Shown piece by piece: positions 7,190 to 16,803 of a DNA stretch of 64,000 bases. Each line of letters starts with the position of its first letter. Position 1 is the first letter of the stretch. Made by a program: the position numbers and the translations under genes. The stretch is from CAVZZV01 sp963779845 (GTDB lineage: Bacteria; Bacteroidota; Bacteroidia; Bacteroidales; GCA-2748055): assembly GCA_963779845.1 (NCBI GenBank), contig CAVZZV010000006.1, positions 372,001 to 436,000 on the forward strand, read 5' to 3'. The notes below the pieces were generated by a model. The model made no database searches, was not told where the DNA came from, and saw nothing but the letters and a program-made list of their open reading frames with translations.

Positions 7190-9460
7190 GTGAATAGTTT
7201 ACCGCTTCTTTATTCCTTTATCTTATTATTAGCCATTTTATGTCTTTCAGCTTTCTTAGTTATAAAAAAGCTGAATCATAAAATCTCTCGTTTGAAAGGA
7301 CTTGAAAAAGATAATAATCCTCTTTCTCAGGAAAACATCTATAAATCTATCGTGGAAAATATTCCGGATTTTATTTATGTGAAAGATAGGAAAAGCCGAT
7401 TTGCCTATGCAAGCAAAAAGCTCCTGGATACTGTAGGTTTGAAAAACAATATTGATATTATCGGAAGAACGGACCATGATTTTTATCCTAAAGATCTTGC
7501 GGATGAATTCCTGGCTTTGGAGAACAATATCCTGCAAACAGGAATCCCGGTTATTGATCAAATCGAAGAAGGCTTCGACGAAAGAAACCATCCAATCTGG
7601 GTGAGCACCACAAAAATCCCTTTAAAAGACATCAATCAGAATATCGTTGGGATCGTCGGTATTGGAAGAGATGTAAGCAAACGTGTGAAATTTCAGGAAG
7701 AATTAAAGGAGCGAACGGTTGAATTAAATGAGGCCAACTCACTTTTAGAAGAGCACCAGGAAGAGATTTATCAACAGCAGGAGAAATTGCAAAGTCAAAA
7801 CGAAATAGTCGAACTTGAACGAGGTTATCTTCGGAACCTCATAGATAATATGCCTGATCGCATCTACATAAAGGACAGGGAAAGTCGGTTTATTATTGCT
7901 AATAAGCATCTGGCCCAATTGAATGGAATAGAAAATCCTGATTTTATGATCGGCAAAACAGATTTTGATTTTTTCTCCCCAGAGCTTGCCGGGGCTTATT
8001 TTAAGGATGAGCAGGATATTATTGCAAACCCTAAACCTCTTATCAATAAGGAAGAACGAAATTTCAACATGGATGGTGAACGCGTTATCATATCGACTAC
8101 CAAAGTCCCTTTCATCGATGAAAATGGGGAGGTGGCCGGAATTGTGGGTATAGGAAGGGATATTACGCAACAAAAAAATGTAGAAAAAGAACTCAATGCA
8201 CAAACGGCGGTTTTGAGGGAAGTTAATTCACTTCTTGAAGAGAAACAAGAAGAGATTACCCAACAGTCGGAAGAGCTGATGGCCCAGACCGAGCATCTAT
8301 TAAGGGTAAACAATGAACTCGAAAAGCTTTCTCTTGTGGCGAGCCGGACCGATAATGTTATCGTGATTATGGATGCCCAGGGTAACCTTGAATGGGCGAA
8401 TGCGGGTTTCGTGAAACACCACGGCATAAGCCTTGAAGAATTCATTATAAAGCGAGGTAAAAATCTGAAAGAAATTTCTTCTTATAAGAATATCAACGCT
8501 AAAATGGATCAGTTGCAAAAGGATAAATTGCCTCTCATCTATAATTCGAAGACAGAAGACAGGAACGGCAGTTTGCAATGGTACCAGACAACGGTATCCC
8601 CGGTCCTGGATGAAAAAGGAAATATTACCCGCCTCATCGCCATCGACAGTAATATTACCAGGCTTAAAGAGGCTGAAACACAAATCGGTATCCAGAAGGA
8701 GCTGATTGAAAAAAGCCGGGACGAGTTGAAAAGGACAAATGCGACAAAAGATATTTTCTTTTCCATTATTGGTCATGACCTTAAAAATCCTTTACATTCA
8801 ATTATCGGTTTCTCGGATCTCCTGTTAAATCCAGATGACCGAATAGAAGAGAAAACTAAACTGGAATTCATAAGGATGATAAAGGAATCATCGATCAGTG
8901 CTTACTCGCTGTTGGAAAATCTCCTTAACTGGTCGAGATCGCAATCTGAAAAAGTTCAGTTCAAGCCCGTCCCTGTCGATCTGAACGAGCTTGTACATGA
9001 AAATTTCCAAATATTCACCGCTAGTGCTGAATCAAAAAATTTAAGGCTTATAAAACCTAAAAAGGATTATAGAGTATCGGCAGACAGGAACATGCTGAAC
9101 GCTATATTACGGAACCTTCTTAGCAATGCTATAAAATATACCCCCAAGGGAGGATCTGTGGAAATCAGTACAAGTTTAATCGATGATTTGGTGAGGATCC
9201 AAATTATCGATACAGGGATTGGGATCAGTAAAGAAAACCAGGACAAGATATTCAAACTGGATTCTTTTTATACCAGCCATGGTACTGAAGGAGAGATTGG
9301 AACAGGACTAGGACTGATCGTTTGCAAAGATTTTATTGAAAGACATGGGAGTAAAATCGAGATCCAAAGCGCTCCAGGAAAAGGAAGTACTTTTAGTTTC
9401 AGTCTTCCCCTGGCCTCTTCTGCTTTTCAATATTCTCAAGACCCCTCTGATAAAAGCTAA
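7190..9460 (+). CDS. Multi-PAS sensor histidine kinase
   Basis: A 756-residue sensor kinase that starts at GTG 7190, with AGGAG about 9 nt before it. One N-terminal transmembrane helix (about residues 5-25) anchors it, followed by three PAS domains (about 48-170, 208-330 and 385-500). The first two are similar to each other (IPDFIYVKDRKSRFAYA and MPDRIYIKDRESRFIIA), suggesting internal duplication, and Gln/Glu-rich coiled coils join them. The HisKA domain has the H-box FFSIIGHDLKNPLHSIIGFS with phospho-accepting His529; the ATPase domain has N-box LRNLLSNAIKYTPKGG, DTGIGIS and GTGLGL. No receiver domain or response regulator gene is adjacent, so its partner is unknown. Its stop codon overlaps the stop of the convergent radical SAM gene. 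Confidence 0.9.
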   Translation: MNSLPLLYSFILLLAILCLSAFLVIKKLNHKISRLKGLEKDNNPLSQENIYKSIVENIPDFIYVKDRKSRFAYASKKLLDTVGLKNNIDIIGRTDHDFYPKDLADEFLALENNILQTGIPVIDQIEEGFDERNHPIWVSTTKIPLKDINQNIVGIVGIGRDVSKRVKFQEELKERTVELNEANSLLEEHQEEIYQQQEKLQSQNEIVELERGYLRNLIDNMPDRIYIKDRESRFIIANKHLAQLNGIENPDFMIGKTDFDFFSPELAGAYFKDEQDIIANPKPLINKEERNFNMDGERVIISTTKVPFIDENGEVAGIVGIGRDITQQKNVEKELNAQTAVLREVNSLLEEKQEEITQQSEELMAQTEHLLRVNNELEKLSLVASRTDNVIVIMDAQGNLEWANAGFVKHHGISLEEFIIKRGKNLKEISSYKNINAKMDQLQKDKLPLIYNSKTEDRNGSLQWYQTTVSPVLDEKGNITRLIAIDSNITRLKEAETQIGIQKELIEKSRDELKRTNATKDIFFSIIGHDLKNPLHSIIGFSDLLLNPDDRIEEKTKLEFIRMIKESSISAYSLLENLLNWSRSQSEKVQFKPVPVDLNELVHENFQIFTASAESKNLRLIKPKKDYRVSADRNMLNAILRNLLSNAIKYTPKGGSVEISTSLIDDLVRIQIIDTGIGISKENQDKIFKLDSFYTSHGTEGEIGTGLGLIVCKDFIERHGSKIEIQSAPGKGSTFSFSLPLASSAFQYSQDPSDKS

Positions 9461-10803
9461 TTGTTCAATATTCCTAAATGGCAATGCTTATATTTTTTGC
9501 CACTCCCACAGGGACAGGGATCATTTCTTCCTATGATCGTTTTTTCCGCTTTCTCCTGTTGCTTTTGTATTTCCATTCTTCTAACCCATTGCATTACATT
9601 GGCAGGAGCTCTTTTGGCCTTAAGTTCCTCAGCCATAAATTGCATATAGGGATGCACATGGGAGAAGAACAATTTATAGGAAGGGCAGAGGTAATTTAAA
9701 CCCGGTTCTCCATAAGGGGAGGTGGAAACGCGGTTTTTTGGACATTCACCATGACAGGCAAATCGGTATTCACATTCGAAACAATACCGGGGGAGACGGT
9801 CCCGTTTATCCTTCCCGAAAGTTTTCTGCCTATCAGAAGTAGCCATATCTTTGAGCTTGTTGTGCATGATATTTCCCAGAAAATATTCGGGGTAAACAAA
9901 ATGATCGCAGGAATAAAGATCCCCGTTATGCTCCATCGCAGTTGCATCTCCGCAGGTCTCGGAAAAAACACATAAACCCGGCCTCTCCCCGGCCCAATTG
10001 GCAAGGGTGACATCAAATATTTGAACGAAGTATTTTCCCACATCTTTTCTGACCCATTCATCAAAAACAGCATTCAGAAAGTGGCCGTATTGCTCGGGCT
10101 CAACCGACCATTCCGCTACATCTGCTTCCTGTGGATCATCCGGCAGCAATAGATTAATTTTATCAGGAGTTGTCTTTGAAGCCAAACGTTCAACAATAGG
10201 AATAAATTGAATGAAACCGCTTCCTATATCCTTCAAAAAATGGTAAACTTCAAGGGCATGATACGAATTTTGCCTGTTTACCACTGAGAGGGTGTTGAAC
10301 TCAACCTTGAATTTTTTTAATAATTCGATCCCCTCCATCACGATTTTAAAAGAGCCTTTGTTTGCATTAGTGAGTCGGTGATGATCATGAAGATGTTCCG
10401 GGCCATCGATCGAAACCCCAACAAGGAAATTATTGTCGGCAAAAAACCGGCAAAAATCCTCGGTCAATAGGGTCCCGTTGGTTTGAAATATATTTTCTAT
10501 TCGCTTATTACCGGCATATTTCTTTTGATATTCCAATGCCTTGATAAAATAGTCGACCCCAAGAAGAGTTGGCTCCCCTCCCTGCCATACAAAACCCACC
10601 ACGGGAACATCCTGGGAAGCAATATATTGTCTGGTGAACTCTTCAAGGAGCTCATCCTTCATCCTGAAATTTCGGGTATCATGGTAAAGATTCTTTTTTT
10701 CGAGGTAGTAGCAGTAGGTACAGTTCAGGTTGCAAACCGGGCCAATCGGCTTAAGCATCACATTATATGCCGAAGGTTTATAACCGGGAAATAACACATC
10801 CAT
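9457..10803 (-). CDS. Radical SAM anaerobic sulfatase-maturase-like protein with SEC-C tail
   Basis: A 448-residue radical SAM/SPASM enzyme resembling anaerobic sulfatase-maturating enzymes, which oxidise a Cys or Ser of a sulfatase to formylglycine. The 4Fe-4S cysteines binding SAM are C24, C28 and C31 in CNLNCTYC. The C-terminal auxiliary-cluster cysteines are in GLCVFSETCGDA, LYSCDHF and CFECEYRFACHGECPKNR, with a last one in NYLCPSY. Unlike a minimal maturase it ends with a SEC-C zinc motif, NDPCPCGSGKKYKHCH. No sulfatase gene lies in the window, so the substrate is open; a peptide-modifying role is possible. It is 73 bp downstream of the HlyD-type gene on the same strand. Confidence 0.85.
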   Translation of the reverse strand: MDVLFPGYKPSAYNVMLKPIGPVCNLNCTYCYYLEKKNLYHDTRNFRMKDELLEEFTRQYIASQDVPVVGFVWQGGEPTLLGVDYFIKALEYQKKYAGNKRIENIFQTNGTLLTEDFCRFFADNNFLVGVSIDGPEHLHDHHRLTNANKGSFKIVMEGIELLKKFKVEFNTLSVVNRQNSYHALEVYHFLKDIGSGFIQFIPIVERLASKTTPDKINLLLPDDPQEADVAEWSVEPEQYGHFLNAVFDEWVRKDVGKYFVQIFDVTLANWAGERPGLCVFSETCGDATAMEHNGDLYSCDHFVYPEYFLGNIMHNKLKDMATSDRQKTFGKDKRDRLPRYCFECEYRFACHGECPKNRVSTSPYGEPGLNYLCPSYKLFFSHVHPYMQFMAEELKAKRAPANVMQWVRRMEIQKQQEKAEKTIIGRNDPCPCGSGKKYKHCHLGILNN

Positions 10804-10876
10804 ATTTATCCTTCCTCACAACTTAAATTCAACATTAATAATTTAATTTAGCCTCCACCCCGGTAACGTTTTACTT

Positions 10877-12190
10877 CTAAAGACCCTTCTGCCTGGTAAT
10901 TACAGCCTTTACTGGGTTGGTAAGCCGTTCAAGCAAGCGAACTTCATCCGTGATGATTTCTGCCTGGCCGCTCATGTCCTGGGTAAAATCGATTTGCGTG
11001 TTATAGGTAGTCCTGAGCCCGGCGGGAAAATGGACCAGAACGGAATAGGCATTGTCGCTCGCAACTTTGGATATCGAAGCAATTTGCCCTTTCACAGTCC
11101 CGTATTCCATATAGGGGAAATTGGCAAATTTTACATTAACATTTTGACCCACCCTCACTTTACCAGCCCCTGCCACCTGTAGTTCAATTTTACCAATAAT
11201 ATCCCCAACATTCTCGGGGATCACCGTCATTACGAGCTCGCCCTCTCTTACGTTTTGGTTTTCGCTCCAAATCCCGGTAAAACTGACAATCCCCGTAGTA
11301 TTAGACCGAAGAAGGTATTTCTGTTCCCAGGCAGCCATGGTCGAGGTTAAGTTATCAAAAGCCTCAATGACCGCTAATTGCAATTTCTTCAATTCCTGGC
11401 TTTTTTGTAATTCCAGATCCAGGATAGCCTGTTCCAGACGGGACACCTGGATCTCATTGTTAATAATGGTACTTCGGGATTCTTCATAAGCACGTTGTTT
11501 CTGAAGATACCCCGATTTGGATGATTCAAAGTCGGCTTCGGGGATGACCCCCTGCCGGAATAACATTGAATCCCTTTTGAACTGACGGCTGACAAGATTT
11601 TCTTCTCCCTTTAAGATGTTGCTTTGCTTTTTCAAGGTCCAGGAATAGGATTTATACCGGTTTATTTCATCATGAAGGGATTGAATTTTCTGATCATGAT
11701 AATCCAGACTAAAAAAATTTTTCAGATCTTCATAATATTTTAAAAAGCTGGCATAAGTAGATTGGATTTCACCAAGTGAAGTATTTTCAGGGAAATTTGT
11801 TTCCAAGTCATTTTCAGTTAGTTGCAAATGTATTCGAAAACTATCCAATAAAGCTTCAACCTTCATCACTTCAAGATACCGGGAAGCATTATCTATCAGG
11901 GCCAGGATCTGGTCTCCCTGAACCACTTCATTGTCTGTTACAAAAAGCGTTTCGATCCTCCCATTGGTCCGGGCAACGATCCTGGCCGGTGGGTTCTCTG
12001 TGGTCACATAGATCCCACTGTATATGATATAGGGATATTTAATGAACCAACTTCCCGTCAGAATAACCAGAAGTGAAATAAGAATAAATGCCATTCCCCA
12101 CCGGATAATCCAATGAGGAATATGCCCCAGGATATCCTGCACTTCTTCGGAGCGGAGCTCAATAGTTTTGTTCTGGTCTTCAGGAGGCAT
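10877..12190 (-). CDS. HlyD-family membrane fusion protein
   Basis: A periplasmic adaptor of 437 residues. It has a short cytoplasmic N-terminus, one transmembrane helix at about 33-55 (MAFILISLLVILTGSWFI), a barrel-sandwich half (PARIVARTNGRIETLFV) and a long central coiled-coil hairpin (about 95-290), then the second lipoyl half (TTGIVSFTG) and a beta-barrel region (VRVGQNVNVKFANFPY). Such proteins link an inner-membrane ABC exporter to an outer-membrane channel, often for peptide or bacteriocin export in Bacteroidota. No ABC exporter or TolC gene is adjacent. The next gene downstream is the radical SAM protein. Start ATG 12190 agrees with the domain layout. Confidence 0.88.
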   Translation of the reverse strand: MPPEDQNKTIELRSEEVQDILGHIPHWIIRWGMAFILISLLVILTGSWFIKYPYIIYSGIYVTTENPPARIVARTNGRIETLFVTDNEVVQGDQILALIDNASRYLEVMKVEALLDSFRIHLQLTENDLETNFPENTSLGEIQSTYASFLKYYEDLKNFFSLDYHDQKIQSLHDEINRYKSYSWTLKKQSNILKGEENLVSRQFKRDSMLFRQGVIPEADFESSKSGYLQKQRAYEESRSTIINNEIQVSRLEQAILDLELQKSQELKKLQLAVIEAFDNLTSTMAAWEQKYLLRSNTTGIVSFTGIWSENQNVREGELVMTVIPENVGDIIGKIELQVAGAGKVRVGQNVNVKFANFPYMEYGTVKGQIASISKVASDNAYSVLVHFPAGLRTTYNTQIDFTQDMSGQAEIITDEVRLLERLTNPVKAVITRQKGL

Positions 12191-12326
12191 ACAGCTTAGG
12201 TTTTAAATCGTTCTCCTTTATCAACTGATTATTTTATTATTGAATAAAGTGTTCCTAAGGGATGTCACATGGTTGTGCATCGGCACCATAATTTTTTGGA
12301 CAATTCTATCCTATAGCTTCATCGCA

Positions 12327-14363
12327 TTACACATCAATATTCGCATATTTTGCATGCTTCTCGATAAATTCCCGGCGGGGCGGGACATCGTCGCCCATAA
12401 GCATGGAGAAAATCCGATCGGCCTCTGCAGCACTATCAATCGTTACCTGACGAAGGATACGGGTTTCAGGATTCATGGTGGTATCCCATAACTGTTCCGA
12501 ATTCATCTCTCCTAAACCTTTATACCTCTGTACATGGACACCGGTGCCGGTAGCCGAAAATTCTTCAATAGAAGCTTTCCGTTCTTCCTCCGTCCAGCAA
12601 TACCTTTCTTTATTGCCTTTCTTGACAAGGTATAATGGAGGAGTAGCGATATACAGATACCCGTTTTTGATCAATTCGTTCATATAACGAAAAAAGAAGG
12701 TCATAATAAGTGTCATGATATGGCTACCGTCCACATCGGCATCGGTCATGATGATAACCTTATGATACCGGAGTTTTTCCATGTTGAGGGCTTTGCTGTC
12801 CTCTTCCGTGCCAATGGATACCCCAAGGGCGGTAAATATATTTTTGATCTCCTCGTTTTCGAATATTTTGTGCAGCATGGCCTTTTCGACATTCAGGATC
12901 TTTCCTCTTAACGGCAGGATTGCCTGAAAACTTCTGTCCCTGCCCTGCTTTGCAGTTCCCCCTGCAGAATCGCCCTCTACAAAATAAAGCTCGGTTTTAG
13001 CCGGGTCTTTATCTGAACAGTCTGAAAGCTTTCCGGGCAGACCTGCCCCCGAAAGTACATTTTTCCTTTGTACAAGTTCCCTTGCTTTCCTGGCGGCATG
13101 CCTTGCTGTAGCGGCGAGGATTACCTTCTGGACAATAGTTCTCGCATCTTTTGGATGTTCCTCGAGGTAATTCGAGAGTTCTCCGCTTACTGCCATATCA
13201 ACCACACCCATAATATCGGAATTCCCCAATTTGGTTTTTGTCTGACCTTCAAACTGAGGTTCGGCCACTTTTACAGAGATAATCGCGGTCAGTCCTTCAC
13301 GGAAATCGTCTCCGTTGATGTCAAATTTCAATTTGCTCAGCATACCTGACTTTTCCGCATAGGTTTTCAGCGTTCTGGTAAGGCCGCGGCGGAATCCGGC
13401 AAGATGGGTACCTCCCTCGATCGTGTTGATGTTATTGACATAGGAATGTATGTTCTCGGAAAATGAAGTATTGTAATGAAGTGCTATTTCAACCGGGACG
13501 CCATTCTTTTCGGTATCGATATGAATAGTTTCATCGATTAGTTTATCCCGGTTTACATCGAGAAATCTCACAAATTCCTTTAAGCCTTCTTCAGAAAGGA
13601 ATCTTTCGCTACGATAACGTGCTTCCCCGCTATTTGAATCGGCGGAATCTAAATCCTCGGTTCCATTATCGTGTCCATTGCCATTCTCATCCAGTTCCCG
13701 TTTGTCGGTAATATTAAGGGTAATTCCTTTATTTAAAAAAGCAAGCTCACGCAAGCGGGAAGAAAGTATTTCAAAATTGTAATTTGTTGTGGTAAAAATT
13801 TCCGAGTCGGGCATAAACGTAATCTCTGTTCCCGAACGGTCAGTTTCACCAATAGCCTTTACTTCAAACATAGGTTTACCGCGTTGATACTCCTGCGTGT
13901 AAATTTTCCCGTCCCGGTAAACCAAAACCTTTAAATCCGACGCCAGGGCATTCACACATGAAACGCCGACCCCGTGAAGGCCTCCTGAAACCTTATAAGA
14001 ATCCTTGTCGAATTTCCCCCCGGCATGCAATACCGTCATGACCACCTCCAGGGCCGATTTTTTTTCCTTTTCATGATAATCTACCGGAATTCCCCGTCCG
14101 TTATCGATCACCGTAACAGATCCATCCTCATTTATAGTAACATCAATTGTATCGCAGTGTCCCGCCAAAGCTTCATCGATTGAGTTGTCTATTACCTCGT
14201 AAACCAAATGATGAAGGCCTTTTACAGAAACATCTCCAATATACATCGCAGGTCTTTTCCTTACTGCTTCCAATCCTTCCAGAACCTGTATACTCGTCGC
14301 CGAATAGGCGTTTACTTTTATCACTTTTAAATTCGATTCGTTTTCATTTAATTCGTTGTCCAT
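12327..14363 (-). CDS. gyrB: DNA gyrase subunit B
   Basis: The ATPase subunit of DNA gyrase, 678 residues. The GHKL ATPase motifs are IDNSIDEALAG, DNGRGIPV and GGLHGVGVS; the transducer domain and the TOPRIM domain follow (EGDSAGG and DADVDGSH), and the C-terminal QRYKGLGEMNSEQLW is typical of GyrB and ParE. The N-terminal extension before ATSIQVLEGLEAVRKRPAMY and a charged insert near residue 225 (DENGNGHDNGTEDLDSADS) make it slightly longer than usual. It is assigned as GyrB, not ParE, on overall similarity. The next gene downstream, hlyD, starts 136 bp further on, so they may be separate units. Confidence 0.95.
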   Translation of the reverse strand: MDNELNENESNLKVIKVNAYSATSIQVLEGLEAVRKRPAMYIGDVSVKGLHHLVYEVIDNSIDEALAGHCDTIDVTINEDGSVTVIDNGRGIPVDYHEKEKKSALEVVMTVLHAGGKFDKDSYKVSGGLHGVGVSCVNALASDLKVLVYRDGKIYTQEYQRGKPMFEVKAIGETDRSGTEITFMPDSEIFTTTNYNFEILSSRLRELAFLNKGITLNITDKRELDENGNGHDNGTEDLDSADSNSGEARYRSERFLSEEGLKEFVRFLDVNRDKLIDETIHIDTEKNGVPVEIALHYNTSFSENIHSYVNNINTIEGGTHLAGFRRGLTRTLKTYAEKSGMLSKLKFDINGDDFREGLTAIISVKVAEPQFEGQTKTKLGNSDIMGVVDMAVSGELSNYLEEHPKDARTIVQKVILAATARHAARKARELVQRKNVLSGAGLPGKLSDCSDKDPAKTELYFVEGDSAGGTAKQGRDRSFQAILPLRGKILNVEKAMLHKIFENEEIKNIFTALGVSIGTEEDSKALNMEKLRYHKVIIMTDADVDGSHIMTLIMTFFFRYMNELIKNGYLYIATPPLYLVKKGNKERYCWTEEERKASIEEFSATGTGVHVQRYKGLGEMNSEQLWDTTMNPETRILRQVTIDSAAEADRIFSMLMGDDVPPRREFIEKHAKYANIDV

Positions 14364-14666
14364 ATCTCAAGTTTAAATCAATATCTTTCAATAAGCAAAT
14401 TCATTCAATCATAATTCTGTTTGGCCTTAAGACTGCTGCCCGCAAAATTTTAATCATACCCTATATTTACCCTGAACCAATAAAATGAATTTCATTGGAA
14501 AAATGGTAAAAAAGATCAATTAAAACTACTGATTATTAGAATAGTAAGTATCAAAAACCTTGTTTTTTAAAGCCTATCAAAGATAATAAAAAAAACAAGA
14601 ATTTCCCTATAAAAAACTCTATTTTATTGAGGAATTTTTCAACAACCGGAATACAGACTTTGGCCT
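14364..14666. other. AT-rich intergenic region upstream of gyrB
   Basis: About 300 bp without a convincing gene on either strand. It should contain the gyrB promoter (minus strand) and the 3' end of the secreted-protein operon. A short inverted repeat, CCGGAATA (14647-14654) with TATTCCGG (14669-14676), overlaps the stop codon of the fibronectin gene; it has no adjoining T-tract on the minus strand, so it is a weak candidate for a terminator or mRNA-end structure. Confidence 0.5.
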
Positions 14667-16775
14667 CTATTCCGGGACCTTCACTCCTGCCACTTTTCCA
14701 AGTCCGGATTTTTTCCCATTCTTATAGAAAGCCCTGACCTGGTATTCATATTCGGACCCTTTACGGATTTTTTTGTCAGTATATGAATTGTTCGGCCGTT
14801 GGACCGAAGCGATGGTTTGGAAATTACCTCCATCAATAGCACGATAAACCACATATCTGTAATCATCCTCTACAGGGTAATTCCAGCTTACAAATATGCT
14901 TTGCCGGTCGGTTCCCAGCGAAGCAAAGATATTGTTAATGGCCAACATTAAGGGATTACCCGTAAATTTAAGTGTGAACTCCATCGACGCACCGGAAAGA
15001 TTTCCCGATTCATCCTCAGCCTGTAATCGGTATGAATAATCAGATCCGGCAATAAGACTTGTATCGGTATAGGAATGAATGTTGGAATTTGATTCAAAGG
15101 ACTTGTATACCTTCCATTCACCTTGATCTGTTTTACGACTCAGAAGATGGCGTTTAACATCATTGCTCATACTTGGAATCCATTGAAGTATTATCCCATG
15201 ATCTGTAATTTTATAGCTTGAGATTACCGGCGAGGAAGGAGGTACAATATCTGGTCTTTTTATTACCAGAATAGGAGAAAAATCCGAATAGTTATAAGTT
15301 ATATCTACAGATTTGATTCTATAAAAAATATTTTTCGTAAGGGTTTTAAGGGGGATGGTATCAACAAAAACAGTATCCCTCATGGGTCGTGGGGTGGTAC
15401 TTGAAAAAACATGACCGGAATCATTTGCAAAATAGACCATATATCCGGCCAGATCTGGCTCATCGCCCAGCGACCAGGTGATTTTAACGATTCCTGCACT
15501 ATCAATGGTTCCAATAAGATCAGTGGGTGGTGCCGGAGGGATAGAATCGATGATCATCCCGTAGGTTATGAGCGAAACATTTCCGTTTCCAGCAGTATCC
15601 ACCGCGGCTACCACATAATAATTGGAGGTTGAAGGGTCTGCATTTTCATCGGTCCATGTGCGGGTCGAAACTGGTAAAGGATCTTCGAACAAGGGCACAA
15701 AATCGTTAATGGAGGTATGACTCCTCCCGATTAAAAATCCTTTCAGATCTTTTTCTTCTGTTTTCTTATCCCAGCTCAGTTTAATCCTGTTGCCGCCCAG
15801 TGAAGTGGCTTTCAGGTTTTCAGGTGCCGAAGGAGGAGTTTTATCCCGTCCCATAGCAATAATCGGGTCCGAAGGTCTACTTACTTCACCAAAGGATGTA
15901 ATCCCACGAATTCTGTAGCTGTATGGCTTATAATTTTCCGCCAGAGAATCGGTAAAAAGAATAATGTTGCTTTCCTGTCGCAATTCATTTTGCGGATTAA
16001 TATAGGGTACATTATTCAATTTTTTATAGGATTTTCCCTTGTCGTCTGAACGCTCAATCCAATATGCCGAAAATACCTGGTCGTGAAATTCTTTATCCCA
16101 TTCAAGTTGAATTACATTCTCCATTTCAATTGCTCTGCTAATAAATGGTTTGGGAATTTCAACCACATCTGTGGTATTGATTACATAATAGCCAGGGTTA
16201 ATAATAAACAGGGAAGAATCGACCGGACAGGCTACCCGGTAGATATAAGCTTTCCCCTTTTCAAAATTCCTATCCACAAACCTTAGTCCCAGTGCGTTTG
16301 CCGTAACCGAATTCATGTCGGCAGCCAGGAGCGCGAAGGACCATCTGTTGGAAAATTCATCGGCCATTTCAACAAAACCAGCACCTCCTCCCGAGAATGA
16401 TTCTCCGTACAATGTCTGTGCTGCGATGGTTGCCATAGGATTATCTGCCTTTTCATCCGCTATCGCAGCCCACTGATCGAGGGGCCAGGGCTTAATGGGC
16501 TCAGGATTCAGCTGCTGGTAGGCCATCGGATCAAAACTTCCGGTATCGGGAATAATGGTCCTTTCGACAGTATATCCATATTTGTTTGCGGCAGTCCAGG
16601 CACCGGGAGCATCCGGTGCCCACCGTAAAACAATACTGTCATTATAGGCTTTGGCTGTAAGCTGAATAAATGCCGTAAAAGCCTGTTCATTTTGAACCTC
16701 TTCCTGAGAAAATCCCTTTTCTGCAATGGTAATCGACAGTAGAAGAAAAATATATTTTATCATTTCAGCTTTCAT
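14667..16775 (-). CDS. Secreted multi-domain fibronectin type III protein
   Basis: An exported protein of 702 residues with a signal peptide (MKAEMIKYIFLLLSITIAEK, then GFSQ) and tandem fibronectin type III-like beta modules. Repeated hallmarks are PPSAPENLKATSLGGNRIKL, PPAPPTDLIGTIDSAGIVKI and PPSSPVISSYKITDHGIILQ, each followed by a W near the start of strand C, and by YVVAAVDTAGN / YRLQAEDESGN-type ends. I chose the ATG at 16775, which leaves a clean signal peptide, although the frame is open for 13 more codons. No catalytic motif or type IX sorting domain is evident. It is the last gene of the four-gene operon, 28 bp after the giant gene, and is likely extracellular or surface-bound, perhaps contacting its operon partners. 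Confidence 0.8.
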   Translation of the reverse strand: MKAEMIKYIFLLLSITIAEKGFSQEEVQNEQAFTAFIQLTAKAYNDSIVLRWAPDAPGAWTAANKYGYTVERTIIPDTGSFDPMAYQQLNPEPIKPWPLDQWAAIADEKADNPMATIAAQTLYGESFSGGGAGFVEMADEFSNRWSFALLAADMNSVTANALGLRFVDRNFEKGKAYIYRVACPVDSSLFIINPGYYVINTTDVVEIPKPFISRAIEMENVIQLEWDKEFHDQVFSAYWIERSDDKGKSYKKLNNVPYINPQNELRQESNIILFTDSLAENYKPYSYRIRGITSFGEVSRPSDPIIAMGRDKTPPSAPENLKATSLGGNRIKLSWDKKTEEKDLKGFLIGRSHTSINDFVPLFEDPLPVSTRTWTDENADPSTSNYYVVAAVDTAGNGNVSLITYGMIIDSIPPAPPTDLIGTIDSAGIVKITWSLGDEPDLAGYMVYFANDSGHVFSSTTPRPMRDTVFVDTIPLKTLTKNIFYRIKSVDITYNYSDFSPILVIKRPDIVPPSSPVISSYKITDHGIILQWIPSMSNDVKRHLLSRKTDQGEWKVYKSFESNSNIHSYTDTSLIAGSDYSYRLQAEDESGNLSGASMEFTLKFTGNPLMLAINNIFASLGTDRQSIFVSWNYPVEDDYRYVVYRAIDGGNFQTIASVQRPNNSYTDKKIRKGSEYEYQVRAFYKNGKKSGLGKVAGVKVPE

Positions 16776-16803
16776 AGGTTTGACTTTTTTCAACTTGATA
16801 ATT

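Noticed and set aside
9457..9460. A regulatory overlap of the two convergent stop codons
   Set aside because: A 4-nt tail-to-tail overlap is common in compact genomes and needs no special function.
9457..12190. A complete RiPP biosynthesis cluster
   Set aside because: No precursor peptide could be found in the gaps 10804-10876 or 12191-12326, and there is no ABC exporter.
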